Source: Chitinophaga niastensis (GTDB taxonomy: Bacteria; Bacteroidota; Bacteroidia; Chitinophagales; Chitinophagaceae). From it: a DNA stretch of 64,000 nucleotides. This document shows, piece by piece, positions 54,539 to 63,043 of this stretch (within the stretch, counting starts at the first letter, position 1; the number at the start of each line of letters is the position of its first letter). The DNA lies in NCBI RefSeq assembly GCF_003014755.1, contig NZ_PYAW01000002.1, positions 434,001 to 498,000 of the forward strand, in the 5' to 3' direction. A program made the translations under genes and the position numbers. Below the pieces are notes generated by a model, which saw only the letters and a program-made list of their open reading frames with translations, had not been told where the DNA came from and made no database searches.

Positions 54539-55671
54539 AACGAGTACTCTTTATAGATCGCGATGGTACTTTAATCAAAGAAGTGCCGCCCACCTATCAG
54601 ATCGATAGCCTGGATAAAGTAGAGTTCTACCCCAAAGTGTTTGTGAATATGGCCAGGATAGCCGCCGAGCTGGACTATGAGCTGGTGATGATCACTAATC
54701 AGGACGGACTGGGCACCGCTTCATTCCCGGAAGATACCTTCTGGCCTGCACAAAACATGATCATGAAGGCATTCGAAAACGAAGGCGTGAAATTCGATGA
54801 GGTGTTCATTGACCGCTCGTTTCCGGCAGATAATGCACCTACCCGCAAGCCACGTACGGGCATGCTCACCAAATATCTCAGCGGCAACTACGATCTTGCC
54901 AACTCTTTTGTGATCGGCGATCGTATCACCGATGTACAGCTGGCAAAGAACCTGGGCGCTAAAGCAATCTGGATCAATGAAGGCTCCGGCCTCGGCAACG
55001 CGGAAATCAGCGATGATGTGGCTGCGCTGCAATCTGTGATAGCCCTGGAATCTACCGACTGGAACCGCATCTATGAGTTCCTGAAACTGGGGTTAAGAAC
55101 GGTAACGCATATACGTAAAACCAATGAAACAGATATTAGCATTGAACTGAACCTGGATGGTACGGGTAAAGCCAATATCCACACTGGTTTGGGTTTCTTT
55201 GATCATATGCTGGATCAGATAGCCCGTCACGGCGCTATGGACCTCAATATCACGGCTAAAGGTGATTTGCATATAGATGAACACCATACGATTGAAGATA
55301 CCGGTATTGCACTGGGAGAAGCCATCGCTAAGGGTTTGGGCGATAAACGCGGTATTGAAAGATACGGTTTCTGTTTACCTATGGATGATTGCCTGGCCCA
55401 GGTAGGTATCGATTTCGGTGGTCGTAACTGGCTGGTATGGGAAGCGGAGTTTAAGAGAGAGAAGATAGGGGAGATGCCCACAGAGATGTTCTACCACTTT
55501 TTTAAATCTTTTTCGGATGGCGCCAAAGCCAATCTGAATGTAAAGGCGGAAGGAGAGAATGAGCATCATAAAATAGAAGCCATCTTCAAAACGTTCGCAA
55601 AAGCCATCAAAATGGCCGTGAAAAGGAATCCGTATAACATGCAGCTGCCCAGTACCAAAGGTGTTCTTTAA
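54535..55671 (+). CDS. hisB: Bifunctional histidinol-phosphatase / imidazoleglycerol-phosphate dehydratase
   Basis: This 378-residue fusion has an N-terminal HAD phosphatase (about 1-165; nucleophile motif [11 protein letters not shown], later [17 protein letters not shown]) for histidinol phosphate. The C-terminal dehydratase (about 185-378) has [32 protein letters not shown], and the metal-binding [16 protein letters not shown]. The fused form is known from enterobacteria and also from many Bacteroidota. It overlaps hisC by 4 bases. No terminator follows before the trp promoter and leader, so read-through his transcripts would meet the trp attenuator. Confidence 0.96.
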   Translation: MKRVLFIDRDGTLIKEVPPTYQIDSLDKVEFYPKVFVNMARIAAELDYELVMITNQDGLGTASFPEDTFWPAQNMIMKAFENEGVKFDEVFIDRSFPADNAPTRKPRTGMLTKYLSGNYDLANSFVIGDRITDVQLAKNLGAKAIWINEGSGLGNAEISDDVAALQSVIALESTDWNRIYEFLKLGLRTVTHIRKTNETDISIELNLDGTGKANIHTGLGFFDHMLDQIARHGAMDLNITAKGDLHIDEHHTIEDTGIALGEAIAKGLGDKRGIERYGFCLPMDDCLAQVGIDFGGRNWLVWEAEFKREKIGEMPTEMFYHFFKSFSDGAKANLNVKAEGENEHHKIEAIFKTFAKAIKMAVKRNPYNMQLPSTKGVL

Positions 55672-55697
55672 TTTTCTTTGAAAAAAGGAAAATATAA

Positions 55698-55729
55698 TTT
55701 GCATTTTCTGGAAAAAAGTTTCAAATTTG
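55698..55729 (+). promoter_or_regulatory. Promoter of the trp operon
   Basis: TTTG (55698-55701) and CAAATTTG (55722-55729, seven of eight bases of TAnnTTTG) are separated by 20 bases. Transcription would start near 55736, so the leader is probably translated from the ATG at 55749 rather than 55737. Confidence 0.6.
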
Positions 55730-55748
55730 TCTCGCTATGCAAAACAAC

Positions 55749-55790
55749 ATGACAAATAAATATTGGTGGTGGCACGGAATCAATCCTTGA
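55749..55790 (+). CDS. trpL: Tryptophan leader peptide (trpL-type)
   Basis: The frame reads MTNKYWWWHGINP and stops with TGA at 55788-55790; an in-frame ATG at 55737 would add MQNN. Three consecutive Trp codons (55764-55772), rare in any protein, stand right in front of trpE. Lack of charged tRNA-Trp would stall the ribosome there. Together with the hairpins behind it this is a transcription attenuator sensor. The symbol is by analogy of function. Confidence 0.92.
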   Translation: MTNKYWWWHGINP

Positions 55791-55791
55791 T

Positions 55792-55866
55792 CTGTGTTAC
55801 AGTGCCATGTTTCGTCTAGAAATATATTTGGAAGGCCCGCTGTTACACAGCGGGCCTTTCGGCTTT
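55792..55866 (+). terminator. trp operon attenuator: terminator with competing antiterminator
   Basis: The terminator has a 12-bp stem, AAGGCCCGCTGT (55832-55843) and ACAGCGGGCCTT (55847-55858), with loop TAC and then TCGGCTTTTT. CTGTGTTACAGTG (55792-55804), right after the leader stop, can pair with 55838-55850 in 12 of 13 positions, including one G-U, which would break the terminator. A ribosome at the stop codon would cover the first strand; one stalled at the Trp codons would not. Confidence 0.88.
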
Positions 55867-55914
55867 TTAGGCCTTCCCATTCTTAAAAAATAAACCACTT
55901 TCACTCATTATATC

Positions 55915-57324
55915 ATGCGTACCATCCAAGTAAAAACGAGATCCAAACAGATGCTGGCAGACATTTTCACGCCAGTGGGAATATATCTGCGGCTGCGCGA
56001 TAAATTTCCAGGCTCTATCCTCCTCGAAAGCACTGACTATCGCGGTAGTGAAAACAGCTACTCTTATATATGTGTGAAGCCTATTGCAGGCATAGAAGTT
56101 ACTTCCACTACCAACTTCGAATTCAAGTATCCCAATCTGCCGGTAGAAAAGAAGGAACTGAAAAATAAACAGAACGTACTGGATGAAATAGAAAAGTTTC
56201 TTGGTAACTTTTCCTTCACCGGCAAACATCCGGTACCATTGGCGCAAAGCCTCTTTGGGTACACCACATTTGATGCGGTACAGCTTTTTGAAACCATCAC
56301 ATTTGATAAGAAAAAACAAGCCGCAGAAGCGATTCCTTTAATGCGCTATCGTTACTATCAATATGTGATAGCAATTAATCACTTTAAAGATGAATTATAT
56401 CTGTGCGAGAACCAGATAGAGGGCCTCGACAGTGAGTTTGAACTGCTGGAATCCCTCATCCGTCACAAAGATTCGCCCGGTTATCCGTTTACCACTGTGG
56501 GAGAAGAAACGAGCAATATGACGGATGCGGAATACATGCAGATGGTAGAAAAAGGCAAACAACATTGTTTCCGCGGAGATGTTTTCCAGGTGGTACTTTC
56601 CAGAGCTTTCCAGCAGTCTTTTACCGGTGATGAATTCAACGTATACCGCGCACTCCGCTCTATCAACCCTTCTCCTTATCTCTTCTTCTTCGATTACGGT
56701 GATTATAAGTTAATGGGATCTTCTCCTGAATCACAAATTGTGATCAGAGATGGTAAGGCTACTATACACCCAATAGCAGGTACTTTCCGTCGCACAGGCG
56801 ATGATGCGCAGGATAAGCTGCTGGCAGAAAAGCTCCTGCAGGACCCGAAAGAAAATGCAGAACACGTAATGCTGGTAGATCTTGCCCGCAATGACCTCAG
56901 CAGAAATGCAAAAGAGGTGGAAGTGGCTTCCTATCGGCAGGTACAATTCTTTTCTCACGTAATACATATGGTGAGCGAAGTAGTAGGAAAAGTAGATCCT
57001 GCATTGAACCCATTCTCCTTGCTGGCGGCTACTTTCCCCGCTGGTACATTATCGGGTGCACCTAAATATCGCGCAATGGAAATCATTGATCAGTACGAAC
57101 CTACTGCCCGTGGCTTCTACGGTGGTTGTATCGGCGCTGTAGGCTTCAATGGTAACTTTAACCACGCCATCATGATCCGCTCCATGCTCAGTAAAATGAA
57201 TACTCTGTATTATCAGGCAGGAGCCGGTGTGGTAGCCAAATCCGTGGCTTCCTCCGAACTGGAAGAAGTAGGTAATAAACTCAATGCATTAAAACAAGCC
57301 ATTCTGCTGGCACAAAAAATTTAG
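55915..57324 (+). CDS. trpE: Anthranilate synthase component I
   Basis: TrpE makes anthranilate from chorismate, using ammonia supplied by TrpG. The 469-residue protein has the chorismate-binding motifs GDVFQVVLSRAF, LMGSSPE, IAGTFRRTGDD, ENAEHVMLVDLARNDLSRNA, LAATFPAGTLSGAPKYRAME and RGFYGGCIGAVGF. The N-terminal LLESTDYRGSENSYSYI contains the LLES element linked to tryptophan feedback inhibition. It starts 48 bases after the attenuator and ends 1 base before trpG. Confidence 0.96.
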   Translation: MRTIQVKTRSKQMLADIFTPVGIYLRLRDKFPGSILLESTDYRGSENSYSYICVKPIAGIEVTSTTNFEFKYPNLPVEKKELKNKQNVLDEIEKFLGNFSFTGKHPVPLAQSLFGYTTFDAVQLFETITFDKKKQAAEAIPLMRYRYYQYVIAINHFKDELYLCENQIEGLDSEFELLESLIRHKDSPGYPFTTVGEETSNMTDAEYMQMVEKGKQHCFRGDVFQVVLSRAFQQSFTGDEFNVYRALRSINPSPYLFFFDYGDYKLMGSSPESQIVIRDGKATIHPIAGTFRRTGDDAQDKLLAEKLLQDPKENAEHVMLVDLARNDLSRNAKEVEVASYRQVQFFSHVIHMVSEVVGKVDPALNPFSLLAATFPAGTLSGAPKYRAMEIIDQYEPTARGFYGGCIGAVGFNGNFNHAIMIRSMLSKMNTLYYQAGAGVVAKSVASSELEEVGNKLNALKQAILLAQKI

Positions 57325-57325
57325 T

Positions 57326-57895
57326 ATGAACATCCTCGTCTTTGATAATTACGACTCATTTACATACAACCTCGTTCATCTCGTGGAAAAGATCATCAAC
57401 GGAAAAGTAACGGTGGTGCGCAATGATGAAATTCCATTGGAGAAAGTAAACGACTACGATAAAATTATTTTATCTCCCGGTCCCGGTATTCCGGAAGAAG
57501 CAGGATTATTACTGCCCCTCATTAAGGAATATGCACCCACGAAATCCATATTTGGCGTGTGTCTAGGCCAACAGGCGATCGGCCAGGCTTTTGGTGCTTC
57601 GCTCACTAACCTGAAAGAAGTATACCACGGTGTAGCTACCAATGTAAAAGTAATCGCGGAAGATGGCCGTCTCTTTAAAAATATGCCCCGCGAAATACAG
57701 GCAGGCCGCTATCATTCCTGGGTAATTGATGAATCTACCCTGCCATCAGAATTGATTATTACTGCCAAAGATGAAGATGGTTTTATCATGGCATTGCAAC
57801 ATAACAAGTATGATGTAAGTGGGGTACAGTTCCATCCGGAAAGTGTACTCACACCGCTGGGAGAACAGATTATGAGAAACTGGCTTAGCATGTAA
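57326..57895 (+). CDS. trpG: Anthranilate synthase component II (glutamine amidotransferase)
   Basis: TrpG releases ammonia from glutamine for TrpE. The 189-residue class I amidotransferase has the triad Cys79 (GVCLGQQAIGQ), His170 and Glu172 (VQFHPESVL), plus LSPGPGIPEEAG. It may also serve folate synthesis, as single-copy amidotransferases often do (inference). The start follows the trpE stop by 1 base. A 95-base gap with heptamer repeats separates it from trpD. Confidence 0.95.
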   Translation: MNILVFDNYDSFTYNLVHLVEKIINGKVTVVRNDEIPLEKVNDYDKIILSPGPGIPEEAGLLLPLIKEYAPTKSIFGVCLGQQAIGQAFGASLTNLKEVYHGVATNVKVIAEDGRLFKNMPREIQAGRYHSWVIDESTLPSELIITAKDEDGFIMALQHNKYDVSGVQFHPESVLTPLGEQIMRNWLSM

Positions 57896-57898
57896 TGG

Positions 57899-57973
57899 TT
57901 AGCTATTAGCCCTTAGCGGTTTTTAAAATAATTATTATCAGGCATTAAGCTAAATACTAAAAGCTAAATGCTA
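57899..57973. repeat. Heptamer-spaced inverted repeats between trpG and trpD
   Basis: TTAGC occurs three times with a 7-base period (57899, 57906, 57913). The complement GCTAA follows with the same period (57949, 57963, degenerate ACTAA at 57956, and GCTA at 57970). The two clusters can pair as an imperfect hairpin about 75 bases long within the operon. Confidence 0.6.
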
Positions 57974-57990
57974 TCAAAAGTCCTCCAATA

Positions 57991-58986
57991 ATGAAAAAGA
58001 TTCTCAATTTTCTCTTCGAACATAAAACATTCAGCCGCGACGCTGCTAAAGAAATTCTGCTCAGCATCTCCAAAGGCATGTACAATGAAAGTGAGCTGGC
58101 CGCATTCATGACAGTTTACCTGATGCGCAGTATCACTATTGATGAACTCCTGGGCTTCCGCGATGCGCTCCTGGAGCTGTGTGTACCCGTTAATCTCAAC
58201 GGTTACGATGTGCTGGATATCGTAGGTACCGGCGGCGATGCAAAAAATACCTTTAATATTTCTACCTTGTCGTGCTTTGTGGCTGCCGGCGCAGGTGCCA
58301 AAGTAGCCAAACATGGCAACTATGGCGTGTCTTCTATCAGCGGCGCTTCCAATTTAATGGAACTGGTAGGCTACAAATTTAAAAGTGAGGATGCTAAACT
58401 GAAAACAGAGCTGGAAGAGTCTGGTGTCTGTTTCCTCCATGCACCACTGTTTCACCCGGCATTGAAGCATGTTGCCGGCATCCGCCGCCAACTGGGTATC
58501 CGTACGTTCTTTAATATGTTGGGACCTTTAGTAAACCCTGCCAAGGCACAACATCAGCTGATAGGCGTGTACAGCCTGGAAATGGCAAGAGTATACAACT
58601 ACCTGTTCCAGCAAACGGATAAACAGTTTGTGATTGTACACAGCCTGGATGGCTACGATGAAATATCCCTGACGGCCGATACCAAAGTGATCACCAACAA
58701 AGGGGAACAGGACTGGACACCGGAACAGCTGGGTAAACGCAAAGTACATCCGGAAGATATCTATGGCGGTAACTCAGTTGAAGAAGCCGCGAAGATTTTT
58801 CTGAAGATCTTAAAAGGAGAAGGTACCTGGGCGCAGAATTCCGTAGTTTTTGCCAACGCGGCTATGGGACTGTACAGCCTCGGAAAATACAATACGTATG
58901 ATGATTGTTTCGCCGCCGCAGTAGAATCACTGGAGTCGGGAAAGGCGCATACGGCATTTAAAAATCTGATTGCGTTGCAGTCATAG
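57991..58986 (+). CDS. trpD: Anthranilate phosphoribosyltransferase
   Basis: TrpD joins anthranilate to PRPP. The 331-residue protein has the PRPP-binding GTGGDAKNTFNISTLS (about 77-92), KHGNYGVSS, and LGIRTFFNMLGPLVNPAKAQHQLIGVYS. No fused TrpG domain is present. It starts after the repeat-containing gap and ends 16 bases before trpC. Confidence 0.96.
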   Translation: MKKILNFLFEHKTFSRDAAKEILLSISKGMYNESELAAFMTVYLMRSITIDELLGFRDALLELCVPVNLNGYDVLDIVGTGGDAKNTFNISTLSCFVAAGAGAKVAKHGNYGVSSISGASNLMELVGYKFKSEDAKLKTELEESGVCFLHAPLFHPALKHVAGIRRQLGIRTFFNMLGPLVNPAKAQHQLIGVYSLEMARVYNYLFQQTDKQFVIVHSLDGYDEISLTADTKVITNKGEQDWTPEQLGKRKVHPEDIYGGNSVEEAAKIFLKILKGEGTWAQNSVVFANAAMGLYSLGKYNTYDDCFAAAVESLESGKAHTAFKNLIALQS

Positions 58987-59002
58987 TATTACAAATACGC
59001 TC

Positions 59003-59806
59003 ATGAAGAATATTTTAGCAGAAATAGTTGCTCACAAACATATAGAAGTAGCTGCCCGTAAGCTACAACGCAGTGCGCAGGACCTGCAACAGTCGCCGGC
59101 GTTTGCCCGCGAAACCTTGTCACTGCGCAGCTTTCTGCAACAGCCGGAAAAAACAGGCATCATCGCGGAATTCAAACGCCGCTCTCCTTCAAAAGGAGTG
59201 ATCAACGATGAAGTAACGGTGCAGCAGGTAACAACTGCGTATACACGTTATGGTGCTTCCGGTCTTTCAGTATTGACAGATGAAAAATATTTCGGTGGCT
59301 CCTCTGATGATCTGCAACAGGCACGCAGTTTTAACCAGATACCTATCCTTCGGAAAGATTTTGTGATAGATGAATACCAGATCCTGGAAGCAAAGGCCAT
59401 CGGTGCAGATGTGATCCTGCTGATTGCAGAATGCCTGGATACTGCGGAGGTAGCACACCTGGCAGCATTTGCAGACAACCTTGGACTGGAAGTATTACTG
59501 GAAGTACACAGTGAAGCACAGCTGGAAAAAGTAACGGCACATACACACCTGGTAGGGGTGAATAACCGCGACCTGGTTACTTTCCAGGTAGACTTTAACC
59601 GCTCCTGCGAACTGGCGCCAAAGATTCCGTCCGATAAAGTGAAAGTAGCAGAAAGTGGTATCAACGACCCCGCTGCTATTGTAACGCTGAAAGCCGCAGG
59701 CTTCCAGGGTTTCCTGATAGGAGAACATTTCATGAAACAGGAAAATCCTGCCCGTGCATTCGAAAATTTTGTACAGGAATTAAACAACCTGCAGCATAAA
59801 CAATAA
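59003..59806 (+). CDS. trpC: Indole-3-glycerol phosphate synthase
   Basis: TrpC closes the ring to indole-glycerol phosphate. The ATG at 59003 gives 267 residues beginning MKNILAEIVAHKHIEVAARK, as usual; the longer open frame from 58970 would overlap trpD. Motifs of the barrel are IIAEFKRRSPSKGVIND, LSVLTDEKYFGGS, PILRKDFVIDEYQI, GADVILLIAECL, VGVNNRDLVTFQVD and VAESGI. It is monofunctional, as trpF is separate and starts 5 bases later. Confidence 0.96.
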   Translation: MKNILAEIVAHKHIEVAARKLQRSAQDLQQSPAFARETLSLRSFLQQPEKTGIIAEFKRRSPSKGVINDEVTVQQVTTAYTRYGASGLSVLTDEKYFGGSSDDLQQARSFNQIPILRKDFVIDEYQILEAKAIGADVILLIAECLDTAEVAHLAAFADNLGLEVLLEVHSEAQLEKVTAHTHLVGVNNRDLVTFQVDFNRSCELAPKIPSDKVKVAESGINDPAAIVTLKAAGFQGFLIGEHFMKQENPARAFENFVQELNNLQHKQ

Positions 59807-59811
59807 TAAAT

Positions 59812-60447
59812 ATGCGTATTAAAGTTTGCGGCATCACAAGGATAAATGATTTGCAGGCACTGGTAGATAACAGCGTTGATTATGCAGGTTTTATTTTTTA
59901 TGAGAAATCACCCCGTTTTGCCGGTAACAAAATAGATGCAAGATCAGTGCGCGAAACTACTGGTATCAAAAAGGTAGGTGTGTTTGTAAATGCACCACTG
60001 GAGCTGATACAACGTACTGTCAGTGATTATGCGCTGGACCTGGTACAATTGCATGGCGATGAAACACCGGCGTTTTGTGCCACACTCCGCGAAACAATTC
60101 CGGTGATCAAAGCTTTTCGTATAGGGGATAACGTTAACTGGCAAACGGAGATGGCTCCTTACGTACCAGTAACAGATTATTTCCTCTTTGATACGGCGGT
60201 TGTAACCCTTTATGGTGGCACCGGAGAACGCTTCAACTGGGACCTGCTGGCAACATATCCATTTGATCATCCCTTTTTATTAAGTGGTGGCATCACACCG
60301 GATCAGGCAGCAGAGATCAGTGAAATGCAGCTGCCAGCAATGTTTGCGGTAGATGTAAACAGTAAGTTCGAAGACAGCCCAGGTGTGAAAAACATAGAAC
60401 TGGTCGAACATTTTGTAAAACAAATTCATTCATCAATAATAAAATAA
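59812..60447 (+). CDS. trpF: Phosphoribosylanthranilate isomerase
   Basis: TrpF catalyses the Amadori step between TrpD and TrpC. The 211-residue protein has the catalytic Cys in KVCGITRINDLQ, GFIFYEKSPRF, VQLHGDE, the catalytic Asp in FLFDTAVVTLYGGTGERFNWD, and LSGGITPDQA. A separate TrpF means the HisA encoded downstream is not needed for tryptophan synthesis. It ends 6 bases before trpB. Confidence 0.95.
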   Translation: MRIKVCGITRINDLQALVDNSVDYAGFIFYEKSPRFAGNKIDARSVRETTGIKKVGVFVNAPLELIQRTVSDYALDLVQLHGDETPAFCATLRETIPVIKAFRIGDNVNWQTEMAPYVPVTDYFLFDTAVVTLYGGTGERFNWDLLATYPFDHPFLLSGGITPDQAAEISEMQLPAMFAVDVNSKFEDSPGVKNIELVEHFVKQIHSSIIK

Positions 60448-60453
60448 ACGGTC

Positions 60454-61662
60454 ATGGATATTGCGATTAATACCGGCAACTCCAGGTATCAGGTGGATAA
60501 GAACGGGTACTATGGCAGATTTGGTGGTGCATACGTTCCCGAAATGCTGTATCCCAATGTAGAAGAATTACAGACTAAATACCTCGGCATACTGAGTGAC
60601 CCTTCTTTTCAACAGGAGTTTGAAGCATTGCTGCAAGACTATGTAGGACGCCCTTCCCCTTTATATTTTGCTAAACGTTTGTCTGAAAAATATAAAGCAA
60701 ATATCTACCTCAAACGCGAAGACCTGAACCATACTGGTGCGCATAAGGTAAATAATACCATTGGCCAGATCCTGCTGGCAAAGCGCCTCGGCAAGCATCG
60801 TATTATTGCGGAAACCGGCGCAGGACAACACGGCGTGGCCACCGCTACGGTGTGCGCGCTCATGGGAATGGAATGTGTGGTGTATATGGGTAGCATCGAT
60901 ATCGAAAGGCAGGCGCCCAACGTAGCCCGCATGAAAATGCTGGGAGCTACCGTAATACCGGCTACCAGCGGCAGCAAAACGCTGAAAGATGCGACCAACG
61001 AAGCTATCCGCGACTGGATCAACAATCCGGTAGATACACATTATATCCTCGGTACCGCTGCAGGCCCGCATCCATACCCGGATATGGTAGCCCGCTTTCA
61101 ATCGGTGATCAGCGAGGAAATAAAAAAGCAACTGCTGGCTAAAACCGGTAATGCACATCCGGATTATGTGGTGGCTTGTATTGGTGGTGGCAGTAACGCT
61201 GCCGGCGCTTTCTTCCATTACCTGGATGAAGCAGATGTAAAACTGGTGGCGGTAGAAGCCGGCGGAAAAGGTGTACACAGCGGGTTCTCTGCTGCTACCA
61301 CGCAGCTGGGTACCATTGGTATCATCCACGCCAGCAAAACACTGCTTATGCAAACAAACGACGGACAGATCGTAGAGCCACATTCTATTTCAGCCGGACT
61401 GGATTATCCGGGTATTGGACCCATGCACGCTCACCTGTACGAAACAGGCCGTGCACAGTTCCTCTCTGCTACAGATGACGAAGCCCTGGCAGCCGCTTAT
61501 GAGCTGAGTTTACTGGAAGGGATCATTCCTGCTATGGAATCGGCACATGCACTGGCCAAGCTGAAAGATCTGCCCCTCAACACAGATGATGTAGTAGTGG
61601 TATGCCTTTCCGGCCGCGGTGATAAAGACCTGGATACCTATATCCGTCACATGAATAAATAA
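60454..61662 (+). CDS. trpB: Tryptophan synthase beta chain
   Basis: TrpB joins indole and serine to tryptophan with PLP. The 402-residue protein has the PLP lysine Lys98 in [16 protein letters not shown], the [13 protein letters not shown] loop, the phosphate-binding [13 protein letters not shown], and the late [13 protein letters not shown]. The N-terminus [18 protein letters not shown] is typical. It lies between trpF (6 bases) and trpA (8 bases). Confidence 0.97.
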   Translation: MDIAINTGNSRYQVDKNGYYGRFGGAYVPEMLYPNVEELQTKYLGILSDPSFQQEFEALLQDYVGRPSPLYFAKRLSEKYKANIYLKREDLNHTGAHKVNNTIGQILLAKRLGKHRIIAETGAGQHGVATATVCALMGMECVVYMGSIDIERQAPNVARMKMLGATVIPATSGSKTLKDATNEAIRDWINNPVDTHYILGTAAGPHPYPDMVARFQSVISEEIKKQLLAKTGNAHPDYVVACIGGGSNAAGAFFHYLDEADVKLVAVEAGGKGVHSGFSAATTQLGTIGIIHASKTLLMQTNDGQIVEPHSISAGLDYPGIGPMHAHLYETGRAQFLSATDDEALAAAYELSLLEGIIPAMESAHALAKLKDLPLNTDDVVVVCLSGRGDKDLDTYIRHMNK

Positions 61663-61670
61663 AATGGATT

Positions 61671-62447
61671 ATGCAAAATCGTATTGATCAACTGTTTGCT
61701 AAAAAGCAACACGGCGTTTTAAATATATATTGCACGGCTGGTTTTCCGCAGTTAAATGATACCCTGCCGGTAATGACTGCTTTACAACAACATGGTGCAG
61801 ACCTGATAGAGTTAGGTATGCCTTTCTCTGATCCGCTGGCCGATGGCCCGGTGATACAGGATAGCAGCACCAAAGCGTTGCAGAACGGCATGAGCATTCA
61901 TACCCTGTTTGAACAACTGGCAGGTTTCAGAGAGCGTATACACGTTCCCGTTATACTGATGGGCTACTTTAACCCGGTATTAACTTACGGTGTAGAAGCG
62001 TTTTGTGCGAAATGTGCTGAAACAGGTATTGATGGTATCATCGTTCCGGACTTGCCCATGGCGGAGTTTGAGGCCGATTATAAACCCATCTTCGAAAAAT
62101 ATAACCTGCACCTCATTTTTCTGGTAACGCCGGAAACAAGTGAAGCACGCATCCGGAAAATTGACAGCCTGAGTAAGGGCTTCCTCTATGCAGTATCTTC
62201 TTCTTCTACCACAGGTAAGGATAAGGATATGAACGATCAGCAGGCTTACTTTGAACGCCTGAAAAAATTGCAGCTCACCAATCCGGTATTAATTGGTTTT
62301 GGTATAAAAGATAAAGCTACTTTTGATACGGCAGCATCATACGCAAACGGCGCTATCATTGGTACTGCCTTTATTAAGGCGATAGAACACAGCAAGGATA
62401 TTGATAAAACGGTTCAATCGTTTATTTCAGGAATAATTCAGCAATAA
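61671..62447 (+). CDS. trpA: Tryptophan synthase alpha chain
   Basis: TrpA cleaves indole-glycerol phosphate and channels indole to TrpB. The 258-residue barrel has the catalytic Glu in DLIELGMPFSDPLADGPVIQ, catalytic Asp in GTDGIIVPDLP-like sequence (GIDGIIVPDLPMAE), FLVTPETS, FLYAVSSSSTTG, and VLIGFGIKD. The stop lies one base before the ATG of hisH, so translation and transcription very probably continue into the his genes. Confidence 0.96.
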   Translation: MQNRIDQLFAKKQHGVLNIYCTAGFPQLNDTLPVMTALQQHGADLIELGMPFSDPLADGPVIQDSSTKALQNGMSIHTLFEQLAGFRERIHVPVILMGYFNPVLTYGVEAFCAKCAETGIDGIIVPDLPMAEFEADYKPIFEKYNLHLIFLVTPETSEARIRKIDSLSKGFLYAVSSSSTTGKDKDMNDQQAYFERLKKLQLTNPVLIGFGIKDKATFDTAASYANGAIIGTAFIKAIEHSKDIDKTVQSFISGIIQQ

Positions 62448-62448
62448 C

Positions 62449-63042
62449 ATGAAAACGGTTATCATAAAATATAACGCAGGAAATATTCGCTCGGTGCAGT
62501 TTGCATTAGAGCGTTTAGGCGTGGAGGGTACTGTTACAGATGATCACGATGAGATTATGTCTGCCGATAAAGTCATTTTCCCCGGCGTGGGAGAGGCCAG
62601 CACCGCTATGCAATATCTGAAGGAAAGAAAACTGGATCAGCTCATCACTAACCTGCAACAGCCTGTGCTGGGCATTTGCCTCGGCATGCAGCTGTTATGC
62701 CGTCATTCGGAAGAAAACAATACTGATTGTATGGGGGTATTTGATGTAGATGTAAAACGTTTTCAGTCGCCGGTAGAAAACCTGTTGAAAATACCACAGA
62801 TAGGCTGGAATAATATCACCGGCCTGCACAGTGTAGTATTTGAGCATGTACCGGAAAACGCTTACATGTATTTTGTGCACAGCTATTACGCCGCACTGGG
62901 TGCAGATACAGTAGCTATCACCAATTACGTGATTAACTACAGTGCTGCCCTGCAGAAAGATAATTTTTATGCAGTACAGTTTCACCCGGAGAAATCAGCA
63001 GAAGCCGGCGCGCGTATTATTGAAAACTTTTTGAACTTATAA
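62449..63042 (+). CDS. hisH: Imidazole glycerol phosphate synthase, glutamine amidotransferase subunit
   Basis: HisH supplies ammonia to HisF for the ring-forming step of histidine synthesis. The 197-residue class I amidotransferase has the triad Cys77 (LGICLGMQLL), His179 and Glu181 (VQFHPEKS), with IIKYNAGNIRSVQFAL at the start and YFVHSYYA. It starts one base after trpA, splitting the his genes into hisGDCB before and hisH-hisA after the trp genes. The next frame starts 1 base later. Confidence 0.95.
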   Translation: MKTVIIKYNAGNIRSVQFALERLGVEGTVTDDHDEIMSADKVIFPGVGEASTAMQYLKERKLDQLITNLQQPVLGICLGMQLLCRHSEENNTDCMGVFDVDVKRFQSPVENLLKIPQIGWNNITGLHSVVFEHVPENAYMYFVHSYYAALGADTVAITNYVINYSAALQKDNFYAVQFHPEKSAEAGARIIENFLNL

Positions 63043-63043
63043 G

